NCBI RefSeq assembly: GCF_000209165.1
Contig: NC_009042.1
Coordinates: 1,922,001-1,986,000, forward strand
Origin: Scheffersomyces stipitis CBS 6054
Taxonomy: Eukaryota; Ascomycota; Pichiomycetes; Serinales; Debaryomycetaceae
Length of the DNA stretch: 64,000 nt
Direction: 5' to 3'
A program made the position numbers and the translations under genes. Below, piece by piece: positions 10,747 through 20,361 of the stretch; within the stretch, counting starts at the first letter, position 1, and every line of letters starts with the position of its first letter. The notes under the pieces were generated by a model. That model was not told the DNA's origin. It saw only the letters and a program-made list of their open reading frames with translations, and searched no databases.

Positions 10747-13092
10747 ATGACGTCCAACAACCCCCGCCCGAGTGTCAAGATGGACGACGACGAGCTATAC
10801 AGCGACATTTTGAACCTATCTCCAACGTCTAACCTCGATTTCGACATGGGCTCTGGAAATTTCAGAGACATGAGAGACAATGGAAACAACAATATCCAGA
10901 ATAACCACAACAACAATCGGAACAACAGCACCAATAGCAACATCCACAGTGTCAGTGTCAGCTCTGACAACACCAAAAACACCAGCAACAACATCAATAC
11001 AAACAACATCAACAGTATCACCGGTAGAACAACTCTCAGCAATCCAAGCTATACCTCCAATGCTGCGAGCCTTTTTGCTCTCAAAGAAGGAGCTCCCATT
11101 CCCGGTTTTGGGCTAGACGACTCGGCAGCCCTCGACTTGAGCTACACCTACGATAGCTTCTCGTTCAACAGCAGAAATGAAAACATCAACATCTACTTAA
11201 ATGACCAGCAACAGCTTCTCCAACAACCGGGAAACAACTCACACAATCTTTCGCTATACCAAGAAAAGGACAAAAGCTCCAACATCAATACAAACAACAT
11301 CGCAAATAGCAATAACAACCCCAATAGTAGAAACAGCAGTACCAATATCACCACGCCTGGTTCGAACGGAGACTTTCTTTCACCAACGGGAAATCTCAAG
11401 TACCAGCACAATGGCAATATAAGTTCACAAAACAGTAACACTATCAGCCACAATCTGCAGCAGGAACGTAGCGGATCAGGTTTACTTAATCCGAATTCAC
11501 CGAGTGCTTTTTCTTCACACTCGCTCTATTCCGAAAACTCGAGCCAGCCAGCCAGTCCATATTTGGATGCGATGTCTCAACTAAGCAACGTAAACGTAAA
11601 CGGTCTACAACCTCCAGCCGTAGAAAGAGCTTATTCTGATGTAGGAAAATCCAACACTCCTCAGTTACTCAATCAGGGTTCTACACAATATATTGATGCT
11701 GACTCTGCCCACATGTTGAATACGTTCGATACTGAAATCGCCTTGGGAGGCTCAATTTCCAGCACAAACTTGGCTGGTTTGGATAGCCCACAATACGCCC
11801 AGATCAATGCTGGATTTCAGCAGCAAAGCTTCGGTGGGTTTTCTATGAGTAACCAGCCACTTTCTGTAGATTTCAACTCTCATAGTTTGATGGCTACACC
11901 TCCTCCAATGCAACAGAATTCTTCTGGTGCCAATCTTCAAACTCAGCAACAACAATCACAAGTGATGCAGCAGCAATACGATACAATTAGCACCACTGCC
12001 ACCAATAACTCCAATACGGCTAACCAGTTCAATTTACTTACAGAAAACAATCTAAGTAGCTACAACCAGCTTCAGGATGTAACTTCTACGCAAATGAGAG
12101 ACGATTATGTCTCCGAGGATATCGTGATATCAATCCAGCAGGCGCCAGAGCCGGTAGCTGCAAAAACGCCGTCTTTGTTCAGTAACTCCTCAGCCAATTC
12201 ATCCATCAACAATTCACCAAGAGTGGGAAACACCAATACTGGAGTACCGTTATCGCGCTCCGCCAGTGGAGGAGGAATTTATTCCTCTACTAATAGCTTG
12301 ATACCCAATTCACAATTGTTGTCATCTCAAGACCATGATAACGGTGTTTCGTTGTTGAAGCCAGACGAGTACCAAGCAATGAAGAGAGGAAGAAGAAAGA
12401 GTCATTCAAGCAAGTCTTCAACTTCTAAGTCCAGATCACGTTCTCGTTCAGTTTCCAGAACTAGAAGTGGAGGTGAGGAAGACTATGATGAAGACGAATA
12501 CGATGATGAAGATGATGATGAAAAGGATTCCAGGTTAGTAATATCTTCAAGAGAAAAAATGTTGGAGCTAGCCTCACCGAATCAATCATCCAAAAGAACT
12601 CAAAAACATCCCAGCGTGTATGCTTGTCATTTGTGTGACAAACGATTCACCAGGCCATACAACTTGAAATCGCATTTGAGGACACATACAGATGAAAGAC
12701 CGTTTATATGTAATGTCTGTGGTAAGGCTTTTGCCAGACAACATGACAGAAAGAGACACGAAGACTTACATACAGGTGAAAAGAAGTTCCAATGTAAAGG
12801 GTTTTTGAAGAGCGGAAAGCCTTATGGATGTGGCCGGAAGTTTGCTCGTGCTGATGCGTTGAGACGCCATTTCCAGACAGAGGCAGGCAAGGAATGTATA
12901 AGACTATTGATAGAAGAGGAGGAACGGGAGCGGTTGAAGAACGGAGACACATCCACAGTGCACGACTCCATCGACAGTATTATAGCGTCGTCGACGGGAG
13001 AGCCAAGGGCCGAATATATGGGCTCGTATGGGCCCGGATCCATCTCCACGGAGCATTCCATTCCTCTGGTGGCAATATCACCGCCAGAATAG
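10747..13092 (+). CDS. CRZ1: Calcineurin-responsive zinc-finger transcription factor Crz1
   Basis: Crz1 is dephosphorylated by calcineurin, enters the nucleus and activates calcium, cell-wall and ion-stress genes. The ATG at 10747 gives 781 residues. The first 550 are low-complexity and rich in Asn, Ser and Gln, with long AAC-codon runs. A basic RS-rich patch (about 541-575) and an acidic stretch (578-594) come next. Two canonical C2H2 fingers lie at about 627-648 ([21 protein letters not shown]) and 655-676, followed by an atypical third finger ([26 protein letters not shown]) ending near 710, which is the Crz1 signature. IVISIQ at residues 459-464 is the likely PxIxIT-type calcineurin docking site but lacks the usual leading proline. 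The 2.3-kb upstream gap suggests complex transcriptional control. Confidence 0.93.
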   Translation: MTSNNPRPSVKMDDDELYSDILNLSPTSNLDFDMGSGNFRDMRDNGNNNIQNNHNNNRNNSTNSNIHSVSVSSDNTKNTSNNINTNNINSITGRTTLSNPSYTSNAASLFALKEGAPIPGFGLDDSAALDLSYTYDSFSFNSRNENINIYLNDQQQLLQQPGNNSHNLSLYQEKDKSSNINTNNIANSNNNPNSRNSSTNITTPGSNGDFLSPTGNLKYQHNGNISSQNSNTISHNLQQERSGSGLLNPNSPSAFSSHSLYSENSSQPASPYLDAMSQLSNVNVNGLQPPAVERAYSDVGKSNTPQLLNQGSTQYIDADSAHMLNTFDTEIALGGSISSTNLAGLDSPQYAQINAGFQQQSFGGFSMSNQPLSVDFNSHSLMATPPPMQQNSSGANLQTQQQQSQVMQQQYDTISTTATNNSNTANQFNLLTENNLSSYNQLQDVTSTQMRDDYVSEDIVISIQQAPEPVAAKTPSLFSNSSANSSINNSPRVGNTNTGVPLSRSASGGGIYSSTNSLIPNSQLLSSQDHDNGVSLLKPDEYQAMKRGRRKSHSSKSSTSKSRSRSRSVSRTRSGGEEDYDEDEYDDEDDDEKDSRLVISSREKMLELASPNQSSKRTQKHPSVYACHLCDKRFTRPYNLKSHLRTHTDERPFICNVCGKAFARQHDRKRHEDLHTGEKKFQCKGFLKSGKPYGCGRKFARADALRRHFQTEAGKECIRLLIEEEERERLKNGDTSTVHDSIDSIIASSTGEPRAEYMGSYGPGSISTEHSIPLVAISPPE

Positions 13093-13489
13093 GAAATGTA
13101 TATATATGGACAGATTATTGTACGATTATTATTTGAAGAAGTTGTAGAAGTAGAGAGAGGTAGTGAATATCACTAAATGAATTAAAAGTAGATATGTATT
13201 GAAGTATGCAATGCTGAAGCAGAAATTTAGAAATGTACAAGTATAGAGAATGAAAGACGAAAGAGCACGTATTTGTAAATTATGTTCAATAGATTTCGCA
13301 GCCATTTCAGTCGATATGTCTGTAGATTAAATTTTCTGTGTCGCATTAAATTTATCTACTATATTTGGTCTAAATTCGCGTTTGAAAAATCGCTCTTCAT
13401 ACTTAACAAAAAGTGAAATGTTGAACAATCTGATAACCTACATTTATATCTTTTCTTTCATTTTTGTTCGTTAGTATTGAGTCTCCAAG
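13093..13489. other. Intergenic CRZ1-SAM50
   Basis: AT-rich tandem spacer holding the CRZ1 3' end and the SAM50 promoter. No further element recognised. Confidence 0.5.
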
Positions 13490-14992
13490 ATGTCACTAGA
13501 TCATGACGACATGCTTGATCGCCTCGCATCGAGTCCGACGGGAGGACATCAGGACCTCTCTAAGCTGGAGAAGGAATTGCAATCACTAATGCAAGAGAAA
13601 CAAGAACTCATGATGAAACAAAGCAAAGACTTTATGGAAGAACTTTTTAAGCAGAACAGCACCCAGCCAATCAAAGTGAAGAACGTCCAAATCACAAACG
13701 GCCATAGCTTCCGAGACAATTTCTTACAGGCCCAGTTTTCACCATTGCTCAACAGCAAACAACCTGTGTCCCTACAAGAGTTCTTGAAACAGGTAGAAAC
13801 AGTATCTAACAAGTTCATAAAGTTGAGCGTAGTAGAAAACCTTATGGTAGGAATACATCCAGTGGTGGGAACTATAACTACACAGCTGATCTTTGGAAGA
13901 AGGACGGTTCCTGACAATGGGGCATGTATATCTGTAGTGCCGATTTTCAATACCTTGCCAGTAAAGAAGTTCTACGCCAAAACTGGTACCAACATCGGCA
14001 ACGGTGAAGGAGACGGTTATATTCAATTTCAGTTGAAAAATATCTTTGGTGGTGCTGAAAACATTTCTTTCGATGCTGTAACAGGCACAAAGACCCTGTC
14101 GTCGTATTTGCTCAACTATAACCAACCAGTATTCAATAATGCTGACTACATTTCTGAGAATAGTTTCTCTACAAATACCAGAAAATGGGACTGGATCCAA
14201 TCGAATGTGAAGACTTTTGGGTTTTCGAACAAGATATATACCCAATTCGATGGTCCTGTAAATCACGAGTTCACTGTAGAAAACTACTGGAAAGTACTCG
14301 AAAACTTGAACTCTAAGTCCATTGATGTCTACACACAATCTGGATCCCATTTCAAGAACTCACTCATTTATAATGTCTCTTATGATACCAGAAACAACAA
14401 GCATCTACCCACACAAGGCAAATTCCTCAGATTTGGTGTGGAATACAATGGCTTGTTCAAGTTCACTACTTCTCCGTTTATCAAGTCTGTGTTTGAGTCT
14501 CAATTTGTGTATGCTTTTCCTAAAAACTGGTATACCTCTGTAATTTTGACTGGTAAATCTGGATTCTTGTTCCCCTTAAACAAGACCACATCTGTATTAG
14601 ATCGTTTCTACATAGGTGGCCCCAATGATGTTCGTTCCTTTACCCTTAATGGACTTGGTCCAAAGGACTATAATTCCTCTATTGGAGGGGATATGTTTAT
14701 AAATGGTGGTTTATCATTCATTTCCAAGATCCCTCGAGTCAGCTCCGAATCCAACTTCAAGTTACACAACTTTGTCAACTTTGGAAAATTGGTTCCCATG
14801 GACAAATCTGCTGGATTTGTTCGCAACTTCAAGTCCGTGGTTGGGGACTTCTCTCTAAGTTACGGGTTCGGAATTTTGTACAATCATCCTATGGCGAGGT
14901 TTGAACTCAACTTCGTTCTTCCACTAGTTGTTCATGATAGAGACTACGTGAGAAAAGGGTTACAGTACGGTATCGGTGTATCCTTCTTGTAA
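13490..14992 (+). CDS. SAM50: Mitochondrial outer-membrane beta-barrel assembly protein Sam50 (Tob55)
   Basis: Core subunit of the SAM/TOB complex, which inserts beta-barrel proteins into the mitochondrial outer membrane. The ATG at 13490 gives 500 residues (S. cerevisiae Sam50 is 484). A short N-terminal acidic and coiled region and a single POTRA-like segment (about 60-130) precede an Omp85/Bac_surface_Ag barrel that runs to the C-terminus. The barrel contains the family loop motif FYIGGPNDVRSF, where VRSF stands for the VRGF/IRGF motif, followed by LNGLGPKD. The final strand ends in an aromatic-hydrophobic pattern (GIGVSFL), as expected for the last barrel strand. It converges with CAB2, leaving 118 bp between stop codons. 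Confidence 0.93.
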   Translation: MSLDHDDMLDRLASSPTGGHQDLSKLEKELQSLMQEKQELMMKQSKDFMEELFKQNSTQPIKVKNVQITNGHSFRDNFLQAQFSPLLNSKQPVSLQEFLKQVETVSNKFIKLSVVENLMVGIHPVVGTITTQLIFGRRTVPDNGACISVVPIFNTLPVKKFYAKTGTNIGNGEGDGYIQFQLKNIFGGAENISFDAVTGTKTLSSYLLNYNQPVFNNADYISENSFSTNTRKWDWIQSNVKTFGFSNKIYTQFDGPVNHEFTVENYWKVLENLNSKSIDVYTQSGSHFKNSLIYNVSYDTRNNKHLPTQGKFLRFGVEYNGLFKFTTSPFIKSVFESQFVYAFPKNWYTSVILTGKSGFLFPLNKTTSVLDRFYIGGPNDVRSFTLNGLGPKDYNSSIGGDMFINGGLSFISKIPRVSSESNFKLHNFVNFGKLVPMDKSAGFVRNFKSVVGDFSLSYGFGILYNHPMARFELNFVLPLVVHDRDYVRKGLQYGIGVSFL

Positions 14993-15110
14993 ATATTCGA
15001 TGACATACACAGACTCATCAATCATATATATAATTATATTCTAGTGTATAATATTAAAATAGTTAATATCATTGTAAATATTGTTAATGATATGGCTCAA
15101 TTTTGAATTA

Positions 15111-16151
15111 CTATTCAGTTTTGAGACTGTGACTGTTTATCCATTGCTGGTGGTAACTGATGACCTTCGGAATGATGAGTTTTTCAATTTCTTCTTTTTG
15201 GGCGTACTGTTCATCTGTTAATCTGACCCAGTCCTCGTGTCCGTCTGGTGTGACAAACACGATCTCCTTCTTTCTCGTCTGCAACAAGTTCCCGATAACA
15301 AGTTGATGCAGATATCTCTCCAACGCACTCATTGCTTTCTTGATCAAGATGGTGTGGTCGGTCTCCAATTTGAATGAAACCACCATTGCTGAGGGAGCCC
15401 AGTTGTCTACGAGTCTACTCAAGAACTTGGGCACCTGTTCCAAATCGATAATCAACTTTCCACCATGGTCCTGTGACTGAATCTTATGTTGTGGCATCTT
15501 TGACTGCGGCAAGAAGAAGTCCGAAACAGCAGCTGCCAAGTAGAATAAGGCTTTGGATTCCAATCTTTCCATGATTTCACTGATCAGCTTTAAAGTGTAC
15601 AAGTACTGATTTACAGTGGTGTAAGGAATCAAGATCAAGGAATTGGACTCCTTAGCAGCTTTATACTTTCTCAAAACAAGCAACATTTCGTCTGCGAAAT
15701 CACGGTTGATTTCGACCTTATTGTTAACCTCGGTCATGTAGTCCAAGAAACAGTTGGTAGTATGACTGTAGTGTCTGGAATAGGGCAATAACGAGAATTC
15801 TCTATGCAAAAAAATCACGGCATATCCATTTTCCAAAAAGTATTCGGCAGAAGTGGCACCTCTCGTACCAGCAGAAAAGTTATCGATAAATCTGACGGTG
15901 TTGTTTTCCAATGGTACAGTTGTTCCTCCAGATGTCACCAAGACAATGTTCTTACCAGACTGATTTTGGTGAAATTCGACGAAATTGGCTACTTCCTTCT
16001 CGATTTCCGGGAGGTAAGAAGGGGGTTTGTGGTTCTTGAAGTATTTGTCTTCATCCAGAATCTGGGCCGCAGGGAAGTCTGGTATGGTTCTGTCGATGGC
16101 CGTGTCTGCGTCTGGGTTTGAGGTATGGAATGATTTTTTCAACGGAGACAT
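15111..16151 (-). CDS. CAB2: Phosphopantothenate-cysteine ligase Cab2
   Basis: Second step of coenzyme A synthesis from pantothenate: joins 4'-phosphopantothenate to cysteine. The ATG at 16151-16149 gives 346 residues, the usual eukaryotic length. The conserved core VLVTSGGTTVPLENNTVRF followed by IDNFSAGTRGA is at about residues 70-97 and holds the nucleotide-binding loop and FSAG motif of the CoaB/PPCS fold. YFLAAAVSDFF near 203-213 matches the conserved AAVSDF signature. The eukaryotic form lacks a fused CoaC decarboxylase domain, as here. It is divergent from the cyclophilin gene across a 310-bp promoter region. Confidence 0.94.
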   Translation of the reverse strand: MSPLKKSFHTSNPDADTAIDRTIPDFPAAQILDEDKYFKNHKPPSYLPEIEKEVANFVEFHQNQSGKNIVLVTSGGTTVPLENNTVRFIDNFSAGTRGATSAEYFLENGYAVIFLHREFSLLPYSRHYSHTTNCFLDYMTEVNNKVEINRDFADEMLLVLRKYKAAKESNSLILIPYTTVNQYLYTLKLISEIMERLESKALFYLAAAVSDFFLPQSKMPQHKIQSQDHGGKLIIDLEQVPKFLSRLVDNWAPSAMVVSFKLETDHTILIKKAMSALERYLHQLVIGNLLQTRKKEIVFVTPDGHEDWVRLTDEQYAQKEEIEKLIIPKVISYHQQWINSHSLKTE

Positions 16152-16461
16152 AATGTGAATACAGGTGATAAAATTTCAGAAATCAAATAGTGCGATACTA
16201 CAATTACAGAAGAATTCTGTGGACCATATAGCTATACACCTCTAGTATTGGAATACTTGGATGTAACAAGTGATATCGACGGATATATATGAATAGCTCG
16301 GGATCCTAAAAGTTTCAGCTCCGATGCCCAACTTTTTTTTGTGGGGGACGATCGCAAAATGGTGAGACTTAAACGACTGCGAATGTCATTTTTTAGTGAC
16401 AGATTTTAAGACCGAGGAAAGATAATCACCACTCGGAAACAAGCCTTTAGTGACAATTCTG
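16152..16461. promoter_or_regulatory. Shared divergent promoter, CAB2 / cyclophilin H
   Basis: 310 bp between two divergent start codons. It includes a T-tract around 16330-16340 and a TATATATGAATA stretch at 16282-16293. Bidirectional promoter function is inferred from layout only. Confidence 0.4.
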
Positions 16462-17378
16462 ATGGAAAACCCAGTCGTGTTTTTTGACGTATGTATGGTG
16501 TCTTCTGACATGATGTGATTCAATTGCAACTACTAACAGTCTAGATCAACATCGATGGTATGTTAAGCTTATAATTCTCATCAATATACCTTCGGAATAC
16601 TAACAAACGATCATGTAGACCAACCGTTGGGGAGGGTCAAAATCGAGCTTTATGCTGATCAATTGCCAAGGTATGTACTGGCAATCGAAGATACCACTTC
16701 GACGATATTAATAAGAGAATTAGAAACAAAGAATAGAACGATTCTTGGAACCTAAATACCATTGAGTGTATTCCCAGAAAGGTTCATTTGACTTTTCTTT
16801 TAATTATCACAACCTTTCAAGCAGCTTCATTCAAAATACTAACAAAACAGAACATCAGAGAATTTCCGTCAGTTCTGCACAGGTGAGTACAGAGAGCTCG
16901 GTGTGCCGATAGGATACAAAGGATGTGGCTTCCACCGAGTCATCAAGGGATTTATGATCCAAGGAGGAGACTTTGTCAGAGGGAACGGGTTGGGAACCAA
17001 AACCATTTACGGCAAGGAATCATTTGCAGACGAGGCTTTCACGTATGATCGTAAGTATAGAGAGAAGAAGCAATAATACAATCTCTAGTATTAAAAGCAC
17101 TCATTGTCCAGTTGTTCAATGAACAGTCCGATATTTATAGAGTACTAACATTATTAGATAAGAAATACAGTGTGTCAATGGCCAACTCTGGGCCAAACTC
17201 CAACGGATGCCAGTTCTTTATCTGCTGTAAAGACACACCACATCTCGATGGAAAACATGTTGTGTTTGGACAAGTAATTGAAGGTTTTGAAATTGTGGAC
17301 AAGATCGAGAACATCAACGTGGATGCCAATGACAAACCGAAACAGAACGTAGTTATCGCCGAGTGTGGCGAGATGTAA
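16462..17378 (+). CDS. Cyclophilin H-type peptidyl-prolyl isomerase, five exons
   Basis: Peptidyl-prolyl cis-trans isomerase of the PPIH/USA-CYP type, a U4/U6.U5 snRNP partner in other eukaryotes. Exons by reading frame and splice signals: 16462-16488, 16545-16557 (13 nt), 16619-16670, 16851-17050 and 17158-17378, totalling 513 nt (170 residues). Donors are GTATGT three times and GTAAGT once; every intron has TACTAAC 8-15 nt before the acceptor. The protein carries VPIGYKG and [15 protein letters not shown] (catalytic Arg and Phe), then [14 protein letters not shown] and ends in CGEM like human CypH. The VPIGYKG segment separates it from CypA-like Cpr1. Reading only the last open frame would start wrongly at TTG 17112, inside intron 4. 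S. cerevisiae has no clear CypH, so no symbol is given. Confidence 0.88.
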
Positions 17379-18394
17379 CAGTATGATAAGTTAACATTAT
17401 AGAAATGACATTAGAGAAACTACGCAGCTCATGACGGATGCATTCACATGGGCAATATATTGCTGATTTGTAACTCACTTATTTTGGTTATGCTTCTATT
17501 ATCAAAAGCACTGCCGATAAAATTTACTAATATCAGCAAATCAAGAACACACTCATCTACCGTTCTTCACAGCTCTTCACAGTTTAGCACATTCTACATA
17601 TCGTACCTTTACATCCACATATCGTGTTGTGCTTCACTTGATCTCACATACTTTCGCATGTCCGTGTCAGAGTCTAGAAGACTACAGAATACAATACCGT
17701 AGAACTTCTATTGTAGGATTAGTATTGTAATTCGTTCGTATGACCACGCGGTCTTTGTCAAGAAACCGGAATTTTTGAGAAACCATAGAATTCAGTGATT
17801 TGAGGCTTTCTTCTGCTTCTAATCTATGTCCCCAAACGGTGACAATCCTTTCTAACAATAACTTTACCCAAAACGACAATAGTGGAACCCAGACCCTATC
17901 CTGCAGACAGATACATTTCTGTTTGTAGTAATTGTACAATGGCTGCGATGCTTGAACAGGGATTTTCCAGAGAGAGTAGGACAACTCTTTATCAGGAGCT
18001 GATATTGGCAGGCAAGTTTCGGAGCTGTGTCCTGCCAGTAGACAAAGATACCTTCTCGATTGGGAGGTTTCTGTTCTGTAAAAGGGTGGTTCCATCTGAA
18101 ATTGGTAAACCTTTCTCACCACAGTCCCTGTAGGGAGGGACCCTTAATTTCAGGCGGTCTTGTGTCTGGATGTTTTCAGATATAAGCTAGTCAGATCCAG
18201 GGGAAGAAATAATTTGTAATTACAACTACAGTATATATATTCTTCTTTCTGTTCCTATCTGGTTTATATTGTACCACTTTTAGTGTGCTTCAACTCAACC
18301 TTATTACTCACACTCTCCTCACTGGAATCTACATTTTGCACCCATATTATTTATTGGCCTGTGCTTAGTCACCTATACCCTTCAGTTAATACCA
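17379..18394. other. Intergenic, 1.0 kb, unexplained open frames
   Basis: Holds overlapping open frames on both strands between 17682 and 18133 (146 codons minus from a GTG, 83 codons plus) with no recognisable domain. A GTCCC/GGGAC inverted repeat lies around 18124-18141. A TATATATATTC box near 18230 could serve the small gene at 18395. No known RNA gene signature seen. Confidence 0.4.
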
Positions 18395-18655
18395 ATGCAT
18401 TTCCACAGAGCCGTCTTTCTCCTCCTGATCCTCACAGCTGTATACGGGCTACTCGTCCCTCAGTTCTTGGACATTGACATCTCGGGAGTGTCCCCCAAAC
18501 AGTACACTATTCTCAGCGAAGATGCCGATATCCTGCAATTGGCAAAGGAATTCCCTAAGGGCCGTGTCTTATCTGACATAGATGGTGGTCGTGTTCTTGT
18601 CCATGACATGACCAACTTACTTGCCAGACTCACTCCCAGAGAACAACGTATTTAA
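18395..18655 (+). CDS. Small hypothetical protein with N-terminal hydrophobic segment
   Basis: 86 codons from ATG 18395. Residues 6-24 form a hydrophobic stretch (VFLLLILTAVYGLLVPQFL) that fits a signal peptide or single signal anchor. The remaining 60 residues are soluble-looking, with alternating Asp/Lys/Arg, and the C-terminus is TPREQRI. A TATA-like run lies about 160 bp upstream. I recognise no family. Composition and the clean hydrophobic N-terminus favour a real gene over chance; a similarity search among CUG-clade yeasts would decide. Confidence 0.5.
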   Translation: MHFHRAVFLLLILTAVYGLLVPQFLDIDISGVSPKQYTILSEDADILQLAKEFPKGRVLSDIDGGRVLVHDMTNLLARLTPREQRI

Positions 18656-19209
18656 GCAGTAATAATAAGAATCAACCCTGATTTTTGAAAAGATATCTAT
18701 CTTTGGTTAGTACCTACTGGTCTTAAAGCCTGCGGCATTCACTTCATTTTGTATTTTAGCTACGTGTTTAATTCTTTTGTCATGTTTAATTTATTCCCGG
18801 TCGTTATACTTGTTGAATCTTTACTTTTGTAGAGAAATTTGTAGCTAAAGTGGAAGTAAGAGTCTAATAACAAATCCGCCCTTGCGCCTTGTTCTAAATA
18901 GTAGACAAATTGGAAGTAAAGCAAAATGTCGCAATGTCGCATCTCAAGTGGAATACTTTTGATAATTTGTTCCATTGCTGATAACTGCGACATTTATATA
19001 TCCAGACTCCAGAATGACTGTTCATTCTAATCTCCCAATAGTGCTCTCCACATTTTGCAAAGCATTAACAACCAGTGCGAATACAGTGACAATATCATAT
19101 CCAAGATATCCAATTACTTTTCTTCAACTCAATTGGCAAACTTCTCATTAGCAAAAGTTCCGTGACAATTTTCAGCACAATCTCGGGATTACTTCATAGT
19201 CTCATACAA
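18656..19209. other. Intergenic upstream of SSN8
   Basis: 554 bp, AT-rich. It holds the SSN8 promoter and leader, and I see no other element. The frame of SSN8 is open upstream to a GTG at 19162 but has no ATG there. Confidence 0.5.
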
Positions 19210-20361
19210 ATGTCTGCAGATTTCTGGTGTTCTTCCCAGCGCAATAAATGGCAACTCAGCCGGCAGTCGCTTCTAGAAGCTCGAAGAAAAGTCCTTCTTC
19301 TTGAGAGGAAAATGATTCAAAACGGCCTTATTAAAGACTATCCCAATATCCACTATGACTTTAACATGCGGATCTATTTGCACAACTTGTTGATCAAGCT
19401 TGGCCGCCGATTAAACATACGACAAGTGGCTCTAGCCACTGCCGAAATTTATCTCAATCGGTTTCTCACTCGTGTTCTGTTGAAGGAGATCAATGTGTAT
19501 CTCTTGGTTACTACCTGTTTGTATGTAGCCTGCAAGATAGAAGAGTGCCCTCAGCATATACGATTGATCATTTCGGAAGCCCGTAACTTGTGGCCCGAAT
19601 ACATACCGCACGATGTTACCAAACTCGCTGAATTCGAGTTCTACTTGATAGAAGAAATGGACCTGTATCTTTTCCTTCATCATCCGTACAAGTCTTTAAT
19701 TCAAATCAGAGACTTTTTGAACGAGAACAGCGCTGTCTTTGGCTTTACATTAACAGACGATGAGCTTCAGAACGCCTGGTCGCTTGTAAACGACAGCTAT
19801 ATCACCGATTTGCATTTGCTCTTGCCGCCTCATATAATTGCGGTGGCTCTGATCTACATCACTATAGTGTTGAAGAAGAATCTATCCGCAATTCGTGTGA
19901 ACAGTAGTGCGGTTAACTCCAATGGAGGTCCAAATTCAATGATGTTTAACCGAAATCCGGACCAGAATTCTATGCATATAGACGACTTGATGATTCTAGC
20001 CAATCCTTCAACAGTCAATGGCAACCAGAATGCCTCCACTGCTTCAGGAGTCGATAGTGGAAACACAGTAGCCGGGTCCGATCCCAATTCTGGTGGACAA
20101 AATGTAAATAGTAACAGCAATGGTACAGGTTCAGACTTGGTTAACAATCTCGAAAGGACAAACTTTCACGACATGAAATTGGACGAAGAGACTATCAAGA
20201 TCAACAAGTTCATGAACTTCTTGGACCATTCGCACATCAACTTGGACGAGGTGGTGGAGGCCATGCAAGACATGATCAACATCTACGTTCAATGGAATCG
20301 GTACAACGAGCAGGGTGTGAAGAAGGCATTGCAGGTGATGCTTCTCAATAGACAGTTATAA
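19210..20361 (+). CDS. SSN8: C-type cyclin of the Mediator kinase module (Ssn8/Srb11)
   Basis: Cyclin partner of the Cdk8-type kinase Ssn3 in the Mediator kinase module, which regulates RNA polymerase II transcription. Start is the first ATG, 19210, giving MSADFW like yeast MSGSFW; 383 residues. The N-terminal block SADFW-SSQRNKWQ and cyclin box KLGRRLNIRQVALATAEIYLNRFL then CKIEECP are diagnostic for cyclin C. A low-complexity Asn/Ser/Gly insert (about 230-318) interrupts the second cyclin fold and makes it longer than S. cerevisiae Ssn8 (323). The codon at 19663-19665 is CTG at the position where S. cerevisiae has Ser (ESYLIVHHPY), so it probably reads as Ser here. Confidence 0.92.
   Translation: MSADFWCSSQRNKWQLSRQSLLEARRKVLLLERKMIQNGLIKDYPNIHYDFNMRIYLHNLLIKLGRRLNIRQVALATAEIYLNRFLTRVLLKEINVYLLVTTCLYVACKIEECPQHIRLIISEARNLWPEYIPHDVTKLAEFEFYLIEEMDLYLFLHHPYKSLIQIRDFLNENSAVFGFTLTDDELQNAWSLVNDSYITDLHLLLPPHIIAVALIYITIVLKKNLSAIRVNSSAVNSNGGPNSMMFNRNPDQNSMHIDDLMILANPSTVNGNQNASTASGVDSGNTVAGSDPNSGGQNVNSNSNGTGSDLVNNLERTNFHDMKLDEETIKINKFMNFLDHSHINLDEVVEAMQDMINIYVQWNRYNEQGVKKALQVMLLNRQL

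Noticed and set aside
17112..17378. Short cyclophilin frame starting at a TTG (17112) as a separate gene
   Set aside because: The bases 17112-17157 are the end of intron 4, with TACTAAC at 17143-17149 and acceptor TTATTAG. Exon 5 starts at 17158 and restores the conserved [13 protein letters not shown] reading.
17682..18133. 146-codon minus-strand frame from a GTG, with a plus-strand frame over the same bases
   Set aside because: No ATG near the start, no domain, and both strands are open equally, so coding status cannot be supported.
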